This document shows, one piece after another, positions 43,501 through 55,250 of a DNA stretch of 64,000 nucleotides (position 1 is its first letter; each line of letters starts with the position of its first letter). A program made the position numbers and the translations under genes. The DNA comes from Agrocybe praecox (Eukaryota > Basidiomycota > Agaricomycetes > Agaricales > Agrocybaceae). The notes below the pieces were generated by a model. It was not told the origin of the DNA and made no database searches. It worked only from the letters and a program-made list of their open reading frames with translations. Location: assembly GCA_964017145.1 (NCBI GenBank), contig OZ024845.1, positions 3,720,001-3,784,000 on the forward strand. Reading direction: 5' to 3'.

Positions 43501-45584
43501 ATCTTCCTGGACCACATTCTCCTCGATATTGTGGAGATAGAAAGCCTTTGCTCTGTTATCCCCGGAGTTGAAGGCATCGTTAATCGGAGATTCGTCACGA
43601 CTGGAAATGAACACCTTCAGAGGAATTGTAGATGCCGACCGAAGAACAAGTTTAATGAATGCAGAGACAACTCGAGGGTCGACACATTCATCGACAGCAT
43701 CAATGACGATAACCCTGTATATCTTGTCCATCATGCCAGCAGTCGTTCGAATAGGGTTATAAACGAGCTGCTTGAACTGCTCATTCATATTATTAAAGGT
43801 CGGTTCCGCCAGTTTATCGTCACCCTTGATGGCCTTGACGACCTCAACTTTGATGGCAGGTGAAGCTCTGGCGAGCGCGTGCGCAATAACAGGGATAATG
43901 AGACGCGCATTCCACGTCTTCTCAGATGCTCGAGAAGCAAAGAAGCTGCCGCCGAGAATGTTTTTCGCCTCGAGCATCTCACAGAAGGTGTGCGCGATGG
44001 TCGATTTGCCAATTCCAGCCATGCCTACCATCCAGTATACCTTGTCGCTATCGGCGTCCGAGGCCCAAGCCTCCAAATCTTCGAGGACCTTAACACGGGT
44101 CCCTTCCATGCAGCCGGTAGCATCGCCGTAAGACGACTGTCGAGTTTTATAGGATGTCATTTCGTGATTGAGTTTGTCGATGAGACCTATGGTCTTGTGA
44201 GCCCCACAAAATACAACACTTATTGACAGTTTATCTCACCGGAATTCAGGTGCTACAGATGTGTTCTATCAGCGTCATCCATATTTCTCGGGATAGCAAG
44301 AGTATAGTACCTCTACGATTTCTCCTACTGTTGCTTCGATATTCAGCTGGGTATCGATCTTTAAGATGTCATCAATATATAAACGTAACTTTTGTCGATA
44401 ACTTGAGAAACCAACCTGAAAGACTTCGCACAAATTGATGATGCTCCGCAATGCCTTCAGAATTGTATCGGCATCTTTCGTAGCCAAGGCAGCACGGGTC
44501 AACAGTGTTCGCTTCTGCAGCTCTTCGATCTTCTTCAATTGGGCGATGATGGCACTGGAAAGCATGGGCGAGTGTGAGATATGACTGAAATACACGAAGA
44601 AGCGACGCACTCGCGAAAATTTTCAATCCGATGATTAATCGCGCCTATGCCGCCATCTTTTTTATACTTCCTAACGATCAAGAGAATAGCTTCCAGCTTT
44701 CCTTTGAGCTCTTTGAGCTCCTTCTTATTGTCCAACACCCTCTGATCCGCGAGAATAAATGATGAATCAGTCGTGAGTCTGTGTTGTTGTCCGTTGAGAC
44801 ACACACCTCGACAAAATCGATAATTGTGAGAATTCCCCCAGCAGCCGTCTTCAAAGGTAGGAACATATCAGAGCAATCGTAAAGTCCCTTCACTACTATC
44901 TTCAGCCCTTCGTAGACAACACTTCCCACCGCTTTCGCCTGCTGAACCCCCGTTTCGGCCTCGACCACACCGTCAGAGAGCCCACCGATTGGCAGATAGG
45001 GATTATCTTGTGGAAGGGGATCCCCGGACTGCACATTTACAGCAGACAATGTAATCTTCATTTTGGCAGGAACGACGTTACCCTTCTTATCCGTCAAATC
45101 AAAACTGGCGTCTAATTAAACCTCCTTCAAGATGAATACGCGCATATAGCAGACATTGTACTCACTATTACCGAGCAGGGCTTCGACTTTCCCCTCGTAT
45201 TGTACCACTAAAAAATTGAGCAGATTGATGTTGGTCCCGAATCCGCGGTAGACGACAATCTTAATCGTTGACGAGGGCTCGAACGAGCTGATCCCAAGAG
45301 GTGAATATCAACCAAGAGGTCATTCACAAGACCAAGACTCACATTTCATTGTCGGCATTCCATTCCCATTTCAGCACCGGCGTGCGAGGGTTGGGATGTG
45401 TCGATTTTATAACCTCCTTGCCGGCTACAGAAATCCGTATAGAGTACTTTGATCGTACCCCACTGCCAACGTTGCCAGAAACTTCGATACCTAGATGAAG
45501 ATAAGCAGAAGACAAGGTCATTGTAGATGTCGCGATCTTACTTCCTAGGATTGCGCGAAGTGGTGACGGTTTATTGGTTGCCAT
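40544..45584 (-). CDS. NOD-like receptor: C2-like, NACHT, WD40 repeats
   Basis: A multi-exon STAND protein. The first exons (from ATG 45584) read GIEVSGNVGSGVRSKYSIRI and IKIVVYRGFG, a C2-like beta domain common in agaric NLRs, then a helical linker. The NACHT exon (about 44200-42604) has Walker A VGMAGIGKST and Walker B RVIVIDAVDECVD, with VFISSRDESPIN as sensor. A 62-nt intron (42603-42542) leads in frame to SFQYHDLCLFVDDARR and twelve 42-residue WD40 repeats, then a divergent tail. Such proteins detect non-self ligands and trigger fungal cell death or incompatibility. The splice pattern between 44160 and 45100 includes very small exons and is approximate. No disabling mutation was found. 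Confidence 0.82.
40815..42315 (-). repeat. Twelve near-identical 126-bp WD40 repeats
   Basis: Consensus SVAFSQDGSRVVSGSDDKT then RIWNVTTGEVEAELKGHTDW. Changes concentrate at a few positions: the two residues after HT (DW, DS, YP, DP, GW, DL), V/I before SGS, D/S/G after SGS, K/E before T, V/L before RIW, and T/M after NV. The rest is nearly invariant even at DNA level. Confidence 0.93.
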
Positions 45585-46079
45585 TTAGAGAACTATGAGC
45601 GTAAGGGAAGAGAATCGGAAGAATGAAGTCGAATCTGGCGTGCAATGCCTCATGGCACAGCCGCATGTCCCACGCATGTCATGGAGAAGTATCGTGCCAG
45701 TGTCAAGTATGTTGTAATTATCGATCAACTGTGTGATAGTGTTGTGTTTTGAACAGAGAAACAATGTGGCATGTACTTTACAAACATTATAAAGTAACGG
45801 CTACGAGAGCGAGGAAAGCGTGGACTCCTCGAATTTGGATTTGCCAAAGCAGCTGGTCTGGATCGCATAGTATCCCCGAGGCCGAGACAATTTGGTCGAG
45901 GTCTAAATTTGGAATCGCAGTTTCCCATCGCTCTCTTCGTCTTTCCTTATCCATTGTATTTCCTTCGGGTCCACTCTTCGACTCGCCACGAAGGCGTCGA
46001 ATTAGAGCCGACACACCATCAACGTCATCACCGACAGACCCTTCCACCTCCCCACCACCCTCGTTCCCACTCTCAGCCG
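45585..46079. other. Intergenic region upstream of the NLR gene
   Basis: Presumed 5' flank of the NLR and of the plus-strand relic that follows. A coding-like Ser/Pro/Thr-rich stretch at 46000-46080 may be the N-terminus of the next feature. Confidence 0.35.
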
Positions 46080-47435
46080 CCCTCCCCTATTTGGCTGTAG
46101 GGTGTATCGCACCGCACCTCACCGCACTGAACAGCGCGATTGCGGTGGCGGGGAAGTGTGCCATGCCGCTTGTGCCCGTGGTGTTGGGGCCGTATTTTCC
46201 TGTTGAGCTGATTCAAAGAATGATCTTTCCTCGGGTGGCCTTGTACGTTCTTTTATGGTCTTTGGATCATTGGTCCACTTTTATTTATTTATTCATTTTT
46301 CCTTGTGTTGTGTGCAGCGATGACGCACGCCATTTGCCAAACCTGTGTCGGCGACGACGAAGACTACGAATATACCAACTTGCTCATAATTCGCTCTGGG
46401 CCCAACGGAGAAGTCATCCGCCTCGTTGAGCACGCTGATCACGACTGCGACTTGGACGATGGCGGTGTCAAGTCGAAAACAAGAGGATGGCTGGCTTTCA
46501 TGTCAGATTTACCTTTGCCTTTGTATACGGAGAAGATCGTTGTTTCGCCCAACCTGACGAAGCCGGAGAAGACCATTCGTGTGTTTACGATGTATAGCAA
46601 GCTGGCGTCGGTGGATTGGGATGATGATTATGCGAAGGTGTTTGCGAGGCTACAGCAGGAGTGGACTTTTGTTGGTGGTTTGGTATGTTTGATCTTTGTC
46701 TTTCTATGATAAAAATGGTCTTGCTTACTTTGTTATACCTTCGACTCTCTTTAACATCTCTAGTTAGTAGCTCTAGCTGCGTAAGTCAATCCCAACACTC
46801 TTCATACAAAGGAACATATTCTGACTTATCATTTGAATCTCGTAGTGTGGACACAGCAGTATTCTCCATATCCCCCGACTCAATATTCAGTCGACTCGTA
46901 CGCCTGCAGCGCAGTTGCAGCGAACAGCGTGGCTTCCAGTCTGGGCATCGCATGCGATGGGTGGTTCCTCTTCCGATATATTTGGGCAGGACTACAGACT
47001 TTCATCGTCAGTACACTTTTCTCCTAAGTCTCATTCGCTTTCTAAACTCTAAATTGCTTTCTTCCAATCGTTCATCCGAATTGACGATACAGACCCGAGG
47101 AAATTTTTTATTCGACACCTACTTCTTTGCCCTCTCCGCGTGCGTGCCCTCTCTATGCATGTTCATCTGCCTCTCACTTATGATTTTCCTTGGACGCGTG
47201 GTCCCAAGGCGATCTGTTCGTCTCGTTTATCGTAGGCCTCATAATGACGATGCAGTTCTTGGTGTATGGGGTGCATTGGGTCGGGACGAGAGTTGCGGAG
47301 GGGGGCAAGAAGGGAGGAAGGGGCGTCGCGTTGGTGGTTAGGGGTGTTAAGAGGAGTTTGACGATGGTGTATGCCCGGTGGTGGATGGCGTTGGCATTTG
47401 GCGATGATCGACCAAGGTGGATTCTATATATGTAA
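46080..47435 (+). pseudogene. Agaric multi-pass membrane protein, broken near its end
   Basis: Exon-like pieces read LVPVVLGPYFPVELIQRMIF, then SKLASVDWDDDYAKVFARLQ and QEWTFVGGL, then VDTAVFSISPDSIF, SVDSYACSAVAANSVASSLG, IACDGWFLFRYIWAGLQTFI, and finally SLCMFICLSLMIFLG in one frame and AWSQGDLFVSFIVGLIMTMQ in another. The order fits a lineage-specific integral membrane family I have seen in agarics but cannot name. The last two pieces adjoin in different frames with a few residues missing, so this copy is probably inactive. Confidence 0.55.
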
Positions 47436-47657
47436 ATTTTCTTCTAGGCTGCTCATAATCGTAGGTAGTCTATGAAACGAAAAAAAAATTATATAAATTA
47501 TTTTACATCATATTCATCGAAGTGCGAATCTTCCAGTCTCCGGCTCAGACATTTCTCAGTCCAAGATAAAATGCAAAAATTATAGATTCTCAGTCTATAC
47601 ATGCGAAAACCATCAGTTACTTCGCCTCATGATCATAAGAATATCATGGAAACATAC

Positions 47658-49130
47658 CTTTGCATACAAGGATTCGATGACCTTGGTGACTTGGCCCAGA
47701 GTCTCGATAGCAGCTCCATACGTGTTCTGATTATTTGACATGATCAAGTCAGAAAAATGCGACAATAGAAGGAAGTAAAGAAACACACATCAGCTTCAGG
47801 TTCATCATATACGATCAAACATCTCCGTCCTTGATCGAGGACGCCGTAGAAGATTTTGTGGAGGATCATTTGTGAGAGCCTAGAAGGATTCACAAAAGGG
47901 TTGATACATAATTAGCGAGCTACTCGAGGTCGAAAGGCACAGAAAGAAAGAGGTACGCACTTGGCTTCCACAGCCTGCCTCTCCTGTCCTACAGTCTCGG
48001 CCACATATGCGACCTCCACCACAGAGTAAGGCTCGACGATACGCAGCAAATTCTGTTCGAGGAGGGTATCGTATAGCGCGGCGAGGTGCGAGCGGATCGT
48101 TGGGTCGGAGGAGAGTTCTATATAAAATCAAAATCTTGTTTAAATTTGGAAGGTTATAAGGAAACTACAAAACGAACCTTCCTTGTAATCCCTCAACGCC
48201 CTTTCAAAATCAGCCAAGTTCCAGTTCTGGTGCGTACGAGCGATGACGCGCATGCTTTCCATATCACGTACGTTGGCGTATTTCAGAGCCAACTTGGTAG
48301 TCAGCAGCGAGTTGACGTCTTCAGGCTGTAGGTAGAAATAGAATGTCGAGTAAAACTAGTAAAACAATGAGATTTTTTGGGTGATAAGGAAAGAGATGAA
48401 GACGCACGAGGTTCAACATGACTTTATACAGAAGCATGTATTTCAATGCCCCTATTAGGGCCGACTCCTCGCCCTGCGCAGTGAGATTCCCAAACGCCAC
48501 GAAGAAGTATGGGTAGGGGTGTAGAATACCCGATTGAAGATCCAAGGAAGCTTGTAGAGAGGGAGGGCAGTATATTGAATTGGCGGCTGTTCATGAAGAA
48601 GTAAGGGCGGCCTGTGAAGGTGTATATGAGGATTGGAGGATACAAGTGAAGGATTGGGAGAGAGTAAGACGTACTTTGCCTTTCGCCACGTTTCCAATCC
48701 CGCGGTACACCCCACTTTCGAGGGACGAGACGAGTCTCCAGACTGTGCTTTAAGAAAATTCATTTATCGTTCTTCCCCCATGTGATGTTATCTGTGAGGG
48801 TTTTCATTCGTATTTGTTAGCTGTCAGAGATGGAGTTGAAATAGTCCAATAAGGTTCGGACTAAATGTTGTTGTAAAAAGAAGGTAAATGCCAAAGTCAG
48901 ATAGATAATTTTAATATGAAATGGCGATAAGTACGTACTGAGTTTGGCAGTTTTGGCCTTGGCCGTCGGGGACATGAATGCTCTTGACTGTGTGATAATA
49001 TCCGAGAGACCTTGTGCATTCCTAGGAGTATCGATGAAGTTATTAACAAACCCCGTCTGGTTAATGGAAAAGAGAAGCAAAGTCGAACTGAAAGGATGGG
49101 AAAGACGCACCCCGAACCAAAGCCATAGGT
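47658..49130 (-). pseudogene. RPN6: RPN6 (PSMD11) 26S proteasome subunit relic
   Basis: On the minus strand, pieces read NAQGLSDIITQSRAFMSPTA, LVRTLLDYFNSISDS, SLESGVYRGIGNVAKGK, then AALTSS, a TGA stop, and TAANSIYCPPSLQASLDLQS. Then come GALKYMLLYKVMLNL, QPEDVNSLLTTKLALKYANV and the PCI end [55 protein letters not shown]. These match RPN6, a lid subunit of the proteasome. The TGA replaces the Arg of SARTAAN (CGA to TGA), and blocks are missing after YFNSISDS and between SGILH and YFF. It is a decayed duplicate; an intact gene must exist elsewhere. Confidence 0.82.
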
Positions 49131-49199
49131 TCTCCCAGTGCATGTACGCTCCAAGTCGCTAACGAATTTTCCTCCTATTTCATTCCGTTCCGGTTGGTT

Positions 49200-51030
49200 C
49201 GTTTGGCTTGGTTTCATGTGCGTCATTCGAATCTTTTCAACGCCCCCTCTTTCGTATCATTTAGTACCTCAGATGTCCATTTCAGATCCTGAGGACAAAA
49301 GTTGAAGAATGGAGTCGAGGAAAAGGAAGAGCAGATAGAATGATGGGTAAATTCATGTAAGGACAAAAGAGGAAGAGTCGAGGAAAAGTACGGTATGTTA
49401 TGTCGGGTTAGAGTTCGGATCAAACACGTCCGGATCCGGGGCTCCGATGTTTGTATTCTCTGCTCGTTCATGCACTTTCTGTGCACATTAAGCTCTGTGT
49501 GTTGAGTCTACCTTGTTAGTTCTCTAGTCCTTGCGCCCCCTGTTTTTTCACCTAGCTATCCCTCTCACTGCGGTATCTGGTCAGTGGTTTGTGTATTGCG
49601 TAGCTGGCAGCGACATTCCCCCGTATTATCGGTATGTGTCGCCTCTTTTCCTGTGCATTACCGCCGCCATTTGTGCTTCAAACCACCCATAGCACCTCAA
49701 GGCCTCACGTACCACTCATTCCTATCTTCTCCTTGTCCTTGTTCTCGCCTGCCGTGTATCGTGATAGCGTCAAAGTCATTCCTCTGTGCCGACCTATGAC
49801 GACAACAGGAAGATGTTCAGGAGTCTGAAAGTGATCAAATGACCGTGGTGTCAAGCAGGATGGAAGGTGTGATGGAATACATCGAGTGGAAGGTCATTCC
49901 GGTGGCTCGTCCCTTTCTCTTTTGTTCACTTTGCCCTTAGACGCCTACCTGGCTGTCTCTCCGCTTCTCGGTTTTGTACGACCCCATTTCAAATCGGATT
50001 TCTTTTCAGGATCTTTTCCCTGCTTAACGTTCAAACGTTCAATATTCAATATTTAATCGTTGTGTCTCTCCTTTTCTGTACACCCCACCTCTTCTCATTA
50101 ACACGACACTTCGAATCCGCGGTCCAGTACATATTTCAAACATACCTGTTCGTTATCGTGCAATTCTAGAAATATCGATCATTTCCTCTCCTATGTGTTC
50201 ATCTGAGGTTGCCTCTTAATTTCATCTTGCCCGCTCTCGTGCTCTCCCTTCTCTGTATATTCATATCTGTCCCCTCACTGCAATTCGATCTGTCTGGCCA
50301 GTTCATTGACTTCTACATCTATTGATACCCCGTTCGGCATCGTATTATGCTCGCTATTTCTTCAATTTTAATGCCGTGCGTTCTATCCATTTCATTGTTT
50401 CTCCTTCTTCGTGTATTTCTATGGCTTTATGCAACATTTCTCCATTCCTTCCATCTCTTCCGGTACCCCACTCGTCGATCTTGGTATGCACGTTGTCGTT
50501 GAATGATTATCGAGCGATGTAAATCACAAATATAGAGTCTCTCTGCGCTCGTGTATTGTCATCTTGTCTCGACGCTCATCTCTCGCCTTTCGTCCTTCGC
50601 CTCTAGCCACCTTTCTCGCTTCCTCTATGACCTGACATCTAGTGCCATTTTCAACATTTCAATCGAATTTCAACCGCAGGGCTTTTCGAAACTCATGGAC
50701 ATGACCAGATTCTTTATTCCAGCCTAACATGCAGGAAGAAGATAACATTGATAGGAACGGTAGTCGACAACAGACAGACAGGCAATCAAGATAGGACTCG
50801 ACTTGAACGAGAAAGAGCTTGCAATCAGATGGGTATGGGTGAAATAAGAATTATTCATTCATACTGTCACAGGCGCGGATTGGCTTGAAGACGTTGCTTG
50901 GGCTGTTGTACGATCAGTGGAATGAGTTAAGTTAGGAACGACGAGGAGGAGGCGTAGGCAGCGCCGGTGAATGATACGAAGTGATGTTCAAAGTGGCATG
51001 GAATTTGAGAAGAGGAAAAAACAAATAGAA
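49200..51030. other. No gene recognised
   Basis: 1.8 kb, pyrimidine-rich on the plus strand. It contains the module GTCGGGTTAGAGTTCGGATC (49402), shared with 36526 and 55074. No coding frame with a recognisable family is seen. Confidence 0.45.
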
Positions 51031-51360
51031 GTTTATATCAAAACGGAATCACATAATTATTAGGGTATGAAAAAATGAAAAAGTAAAAAGAAATTGTGTT
51101 GGAATGATGATGATGGTGACGATAATGAAGAATGGATGGGAGATTGGTTGACCTAGGCCGATGACGGAAAGCAGGGAGTACTAAGAGAAGAAAAAAAAGC
51201 GAAAATGGACAGCAAGGTCCTATCAGAGGAATGAAAAGACAAAGAAAGAAAAAGAGGAATGTAACATAAAAAAAGGAAAACACGGTCATTGGAAAACAGA
51301 AATCCAGTCCCAGATATCGAAGGTAACGAGATCAAGCGCGTCGCAGAAAGCAATATGTAT

Positions 51361-51395
51361 ATAAAAATATAAAAATAAAAATAAAAATAAAAATA
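51361..51395 (+). repeat. AAAAAT-type microsatellite
   Basis: Tandem ATAAAA units in copy B of the duplicated block. Confidence 0.8.
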
Positions 51396-52254
51396 AACTT
51401 CGCCCTTTGCCCCTCGCCCCCAACGATGCACGATGCACAACTGTGATCACCATCCATCCACCGCCTGAGATCACCTATCCCTCCTAGGTCCGAAGATTTC
51501 GTATTCATTTTTCCTGCTCCTTCCACTCCCAGCCTCCTCCTGTTCCGACCAGGACGTGCTAGATCACCTTCACCGATCTTTATTCCAATTGCAAGCCAGC
51601 AATTCGATTGAATCCCCGAAGCAGCATCGTCGAATACCAAGGAGTCGGAAAATCAGACGTTGCAAATGAGTCAGAAATTGAATGGAATCTGACGTGGCAG
51701 CGCACGCAGGTCTGTGTTTGTTACAAGGGTGGGATAGATATGGCGATTGTTGAGTGTGGGTATGTGGGTAAGTGTGTATGTTCGTTGCTACAGGAGTTTA
51801 TGCAAGTGTGCGTGTGCGTGTATGTAGGCATGTTTGGGCATAGGCATGGATACTGGATGGGTGATGATGACGACGATAAAGAGATGATGGAGGATGAGAG
51901 AATTCGGAGCCCTGGGTAAGAGACGGCCAATTGTTGGCGATGCTGGGTTGCTCGTAACGATATATATTCCATTCGTTCGCCACCTAGGCACGAGCAGCCG
52001 AAAGGTCCACACGCCTGTAAAAGGGAAAAAATCATCAGTTTGTATGTTCGATGGCCTGGACAGGGAGTAAAAACACGAGAAAACGAAATTAAGAAGATAG
52101 CGGGTGTTGATGTATGAGTCCAGTCTCGACACCAGCAGAAAATGTGGAATGCAAAGAACGAAGAAAAAAGAAGAAAAAGAACACGCACTGCCCCAACGTA
52201 TCGTTCGGCCTATCTAACCTCGTCCACTCTAAGCTTAACCGCACATCGAAACTT

Positions 52255-54900
52255 CATCTTCAGCGTCCTGCGATGAATCGCCATATACCGGTCCGACCGC
52301 GCCACAGACAGCCAGTGGTGAAAGAGAATGCCCCCTGATCAGGCGACATAACGGGTGTGATAAGATCAACGGTGGAAGATGCCACAAGGCCACCAGTCGA
52401 GGGCAGAGGGTCGCCAACAACGACGGAATGCTCATCATCAAATGCCAGTGTGTTTGAGGGCCCATAGGATGACCTGGGAGGACCACCCGACGCGACTTCG
52501 GACGGCTGCCTCCTTATCAACAGCCCAAGAAGCATGCCACCCGTCGAGGCTGAGAACGTACCAGACGAAGAGGGAATTGGTAGTCCAGACTTATCGACGC
52601 CGTTTAAAGCTGCACTACCCATCATGGTGATCAGACAACCCTGGTGGTTTTCCTGCTTCGTGCTGAACCAGGAGGACCGACGACTGCATCCTAATTCCCT
52701 CCTCGAAGTTGAAGTGGTAACCACCACCTGCATGGGTGTCTGAGTCTGGCTCGCTTGCGTCAGGGTAGATGCACTATCTTTATCGACATCCGAGTCCTCT
52801 GTGCTAGGCGTAACAGGATACGGAGGAGCAAGACTTTCCCTGCCCTTCGACTTGCTCCTGAGCCACTGAATCACCTTCACCTTGCTCGTCGACACCTGCA
52901 TATCTGCCCTCTCGCTCGCCGTCATTAGCGCATCGTCAAAGTCCTGCGAAGGAGGCGAGAACATGGCAGGGTTCGCAACTGAAGACAAGGCGCTGGAAGG
53001 AGCAGAAAAATTCGATAACAATGCAAACACTTTGCAGTTCGTGGACGTCGAACGCGCTGCCGCACTAGGTGGGAATAGCATGGAGGTGGGCATTGGTGGT
53101 TGTAAACTGGCGTTGGGGTTCTCGTACAGAGCTAATGGGCGTTTTCTAGTTCTGCGATCGACTCCTGCTGAGAGGCTTAACCATAACCGTAAGTGTGTTC
53201 CTCCCGCTGGTACCCCTTTTTCCTCTCTTCCTCTTCCTTCTCCTCCTCCTCTCTTTTATTTGTCGTATCCATCGACGAATCAGTCTGCAATGCACCAGAC
53301 GCCGTGCTTGGCGTAGCTCTCATGCTTGGACATCCAGTGCCCTCTTCCGCGTTGGCACCAGCATCCTTGCCACCAAAGATCTTTTGCCCTCTTGTCCAAC
53401 GGAGGAAACATTCGTGTCTGCTCCAGCAGAAACTGCAGATACGGCGTGGCACGAACGGCTGGAGCTATCATCGCAGGGATTTTGACAGGAGGAACAAACA
53501 CAGGCGCCGGTGCAGGTGCAGGTACTGGTGTCGGAACCGCAGGTGTACGACAAGCTGGCGGTGGTGCTGCTGCTACAGGAAGAGCCTTATCATCCGTAGC
53601 ATTCTGTTTCTGTTGTTTCTGTTCTTCATTCTCCTTCCTTGGACCAGTAGATTCCTTAGGGGTACCTCTACTCGGCTGTGGAGCGTTCAGGCATACCATC
53701 CAGGTCGAATACGATTCGAAGCCGAAGGAACGAAGGAGGAGGGCTGGATTGACCGGGTAGTGAGAGGGTGTAAGGGGCAGCTCCGACACCAAAAGCGAAT
53801 AGATCGTCTTCGCTCAGACCTAAAGCAGCGGGCGGTGCACCTGGCTAAGGTTTATTACCAGCTTGCTTAGAAACGACAGAGGGTGGCGGAGAAGTGAGGA
53901 GAGATACAGAGGGGCCAATGGCAGTAATAGGTGACGAGGGCGAGCTCTCGTAGAGGTGTTCAGGCCTCAGGCCTCAGGTTGGGTCGAACAGCTGCAGGTT
54001 GGCGTGGGTACAGTGGTGCTGGTCTGACCAGCGACGGCGGGGGTAACGATCGGCGGGACAGCATTGGACGACGCCGACCTCTCTCTCCTCACCTCCGGAC
54101 GATGGCCCTGTGCTCTGGAAGGAGTAGGCGCGACGTTCGAATTGCCGCTGGAGTAGCTTATGCCTACTGCCCCATCTGTCGCTGATACGTGACTCTCTTC
54201 AACTGAAAAGAACGGTCAGTCAATAAAATAAAATTGTAAAAATGATGGCAGAAGAACACATGTCGGTGTGTAATAGAAAAAAAAACGAAAAGATATAGTT
54301 GTTTTTAAGCGAACGACAGCCGCAGCTCCTCTTCCAGGAATCCAGCCGCCAAAAAAAACGCGCAAATGGAGGTCCAGATAGTAGGATAGAGAGGAAAAAA
54401 ATGATTTAAAAATATTTATTCACAGCAAAAGGTGCAAATGATAGCGTTGAACGTAAGAGGATGGCCAGGCCATACACAAGGAAAGGAAAAGATAGGAATG
54501 AGAAAACATACCTTCAATACCTCGATTTCCCTCTCAATTTTGCTCATCCTAACGGTGCTGTCCACATTGCCCCTCCTGATCAAGTTGGGGATGGTTCGAC
54601 GTGGATGAGCAGCCGCGTAAGCTAGGGCAGCTGGGCGTGCGTACACGTCCGGTATAGGTACCTGGACAAGTGCTGCTGCGTTCGGGTTCCCGCCGGACTG
54701 ATTCGAGCGGTCGCTGGTTGGCTCGGTTGGTGATCCCGGTAGCGCGTTGCTGTTGGCGTCTAAGGATGAGCTTGGAGGCGCTGGTGGGCTCTGTCTCGGG
54801 TATTGGCATGGTGGTGTACGTGTGTCCTCCCTGTGCCACCACCGTCTCACTCCCATATTACACCGACCTCCCCCATCAATATCCCCCATCTTCGTCGTTT
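52255..54900 (-). pseudogene. KIN1/SNF1-like protein kinase relic, copy B
   Basis: This copy keeps LIRRGNVDSTVRMSKIEREI and EVLK, which copy A lost or changed, but has no Gly loop and no IILEYASGGEL or HRDLKL segment. Its long C-terminal region is better preserved: VIQWLRSKSKGRESLAPPYP, TPSTEDSDVDKDSASTLTQA, then LGLLIRRQPSEVASGGPPRS and SYGPSNTLAFDDEHSVV. The end (QDAEDEVSMCG) is frameshifted relative to copy A. The two relics have lost different parts of one ancestral kinase gene. Confidence 0.7.
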
Positions 54901-55250
54901 GACTGCGTTATTCGTCGTGTCGTTTCATTCAATGTGCACTCCAATCCTTTCATAACCTTCTGTAATGACCCGCTCGTTCAGCAACTTGACGCATAGGATT
55001 CAGATTGAAGAAAAGAGTCGAGGATAAATCGATAAAGAATGAAAGACTAAAAGTACGAACGTACGTGATGCCATGTCGGGTTAGGGTTCGGATCAAATGT
55101 TCGTTTTTCCCCGGATCATTCACTCACGTCCTTCCATCGTCCGTTCGTCGTATGAGTCTTATTCGTCGCTGTTTGGTGATTTCGACATGCTCTTTTATTT
55201 TCTGTAAACACACACGCGGCTCTAAGCGTGCTCCAGTCTCCGGTTAGCGG

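Larger units (their letters stand above)
51038..55250. repeat. Duplicated block, copy B (paralogue of 32.4-36.85 kb)
   Basis: Same order of landmarks as copy A: TTATTAGGGTATGAAAAA, purine tract, GTATG-rich tract, kinase tail, Ala/Pro/Gly-rich linker, N-lobe piece, GGGTTAGGGTTCGG module at 55078. Divergence and indels are frequent. Confidence 0.8.
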
